Of a stretch of DNA of 31,827 nucleotides, positions 31,794 through 31,827 are shown piece by piece. A model generated the notes under the pieces. It was not told where the DNA came from. It searched no databases and saw nothing but the letters and a program-made list of their open reading frames with translations. Position 1 is the stretch's first letter. Every line of letters starts with the position of its first letter. This stretch comes from an uncultured Clostridia bacterium (GTDB taxonomy: Bacteria > Bacillota > Clostridia > Oscillospirales > Ruminococcaceae), in contig CANPZQ010000003.1 of the NCBI GenBank assembly GCA_947588775.1, forward strand, positions 1-31,827, written 5' to 3'. A program made the translations under genes and the position numbers.

Positions 31794-31827
31794 ATGAAGA
31801 AAAAGTTCGGCAAAGCAGTTAAAAGAG
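31794..31827 (+). CDS. Possible start of a gene cut by the window edge
   Basis: An open frame from ATG 31794 encodes MKKKFGKAVKR, a basic start typical of exported proteins, and runs off the window. No good ribosome site precedes it, but a strong promoter lies ~55 bp upstream. Too little is present for identification. Confidence 0.3.
   Translation, partial: MKKKFGKAVKR

Overview
The window looks like a chromosomal segment of a Gram-positive, spore-lineage Bacillota, most likely an uncultured gut-type Clostridia (Oscillospirales-like). The evidence is strong AGGAGG ribosome sites, many TTGACA-17-TATAAT promoters, a Spo0A-type DNA-binding protein, a BlaI/BlaR1-type pair, lipoprotein and LPXTG-like surface proteins, and a moderately GC-rich base composition. 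The taxonomic placement is inference.

Left part (1-7078). A GC-rich cloverleaf-forming sequence (17-106) precedes a housekeeping run on the + strand: NAD synthetase (nadE), a GNAT acetyltransferase, a MutS-like ATPase and a TrmH/SpoU rRNA methyltransferase. Next comes a BlaI repressor with an M56 (BlaR1-type) membrane protease whose sensor domain is not a penicillin-binding domain. Two perfect 18-bp palindromes mark the blaI promoter.

Carbohydrate region 1 (7574-15219). On the minus strand lie an AraC regulator, a lipoprotein GH26 beta-mannanase with a carbohydrate-binding domain, and a second GH26 without signal peptide. Divergent from these are a wall-anchored APKTG protein, a solute-binding lipoprotein and an exported XynE-like SGNH esterase. 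This suggests use of an acetylated mannan-type glycan.

Middle (15689-21588). A two-component system is followed by two MacB/FtsX-like permeases and an ABC ATPase. The two promoters share a motif that may be the response-regulator site. A stand-alone Spo0A C-terminal domain gene lies beyond, with a perfect 0A box in its promoter region.

Carbohydrate region 2 (22107-27525). This is a paralogous set: AraC regulator (+), and on the minus strand an SPKTG malectin-like surface protein, a solute-binding protein broken by a one-base frameshift, and an SGNH esterase without signal peptide. The sugar-uptake permeases expected for such binding proteins are absent from the window.

Right part (27866-31827). 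A hybrid sensor kinase with an extracytoplasmic SBP_bac_3 domain and a BspA-like leucine-rich-repeat protein, both minus strand. The right edge holds a promoter and perhaps the first codons of a gene.

The most unusual non-coding content is a family of five 78-89 bp hairpin units at three loci (7085-7544, 27702-27785, 30099-30419). All carry a G-quadruplex-type core in the loop, and their 14-19 bp stems differ between copies by compensatory changes. Two loci also hold a second covarying hairpin. Together with the perfect four-way-junction sequence at 17-106, these are the best candidates for undescribed elements.
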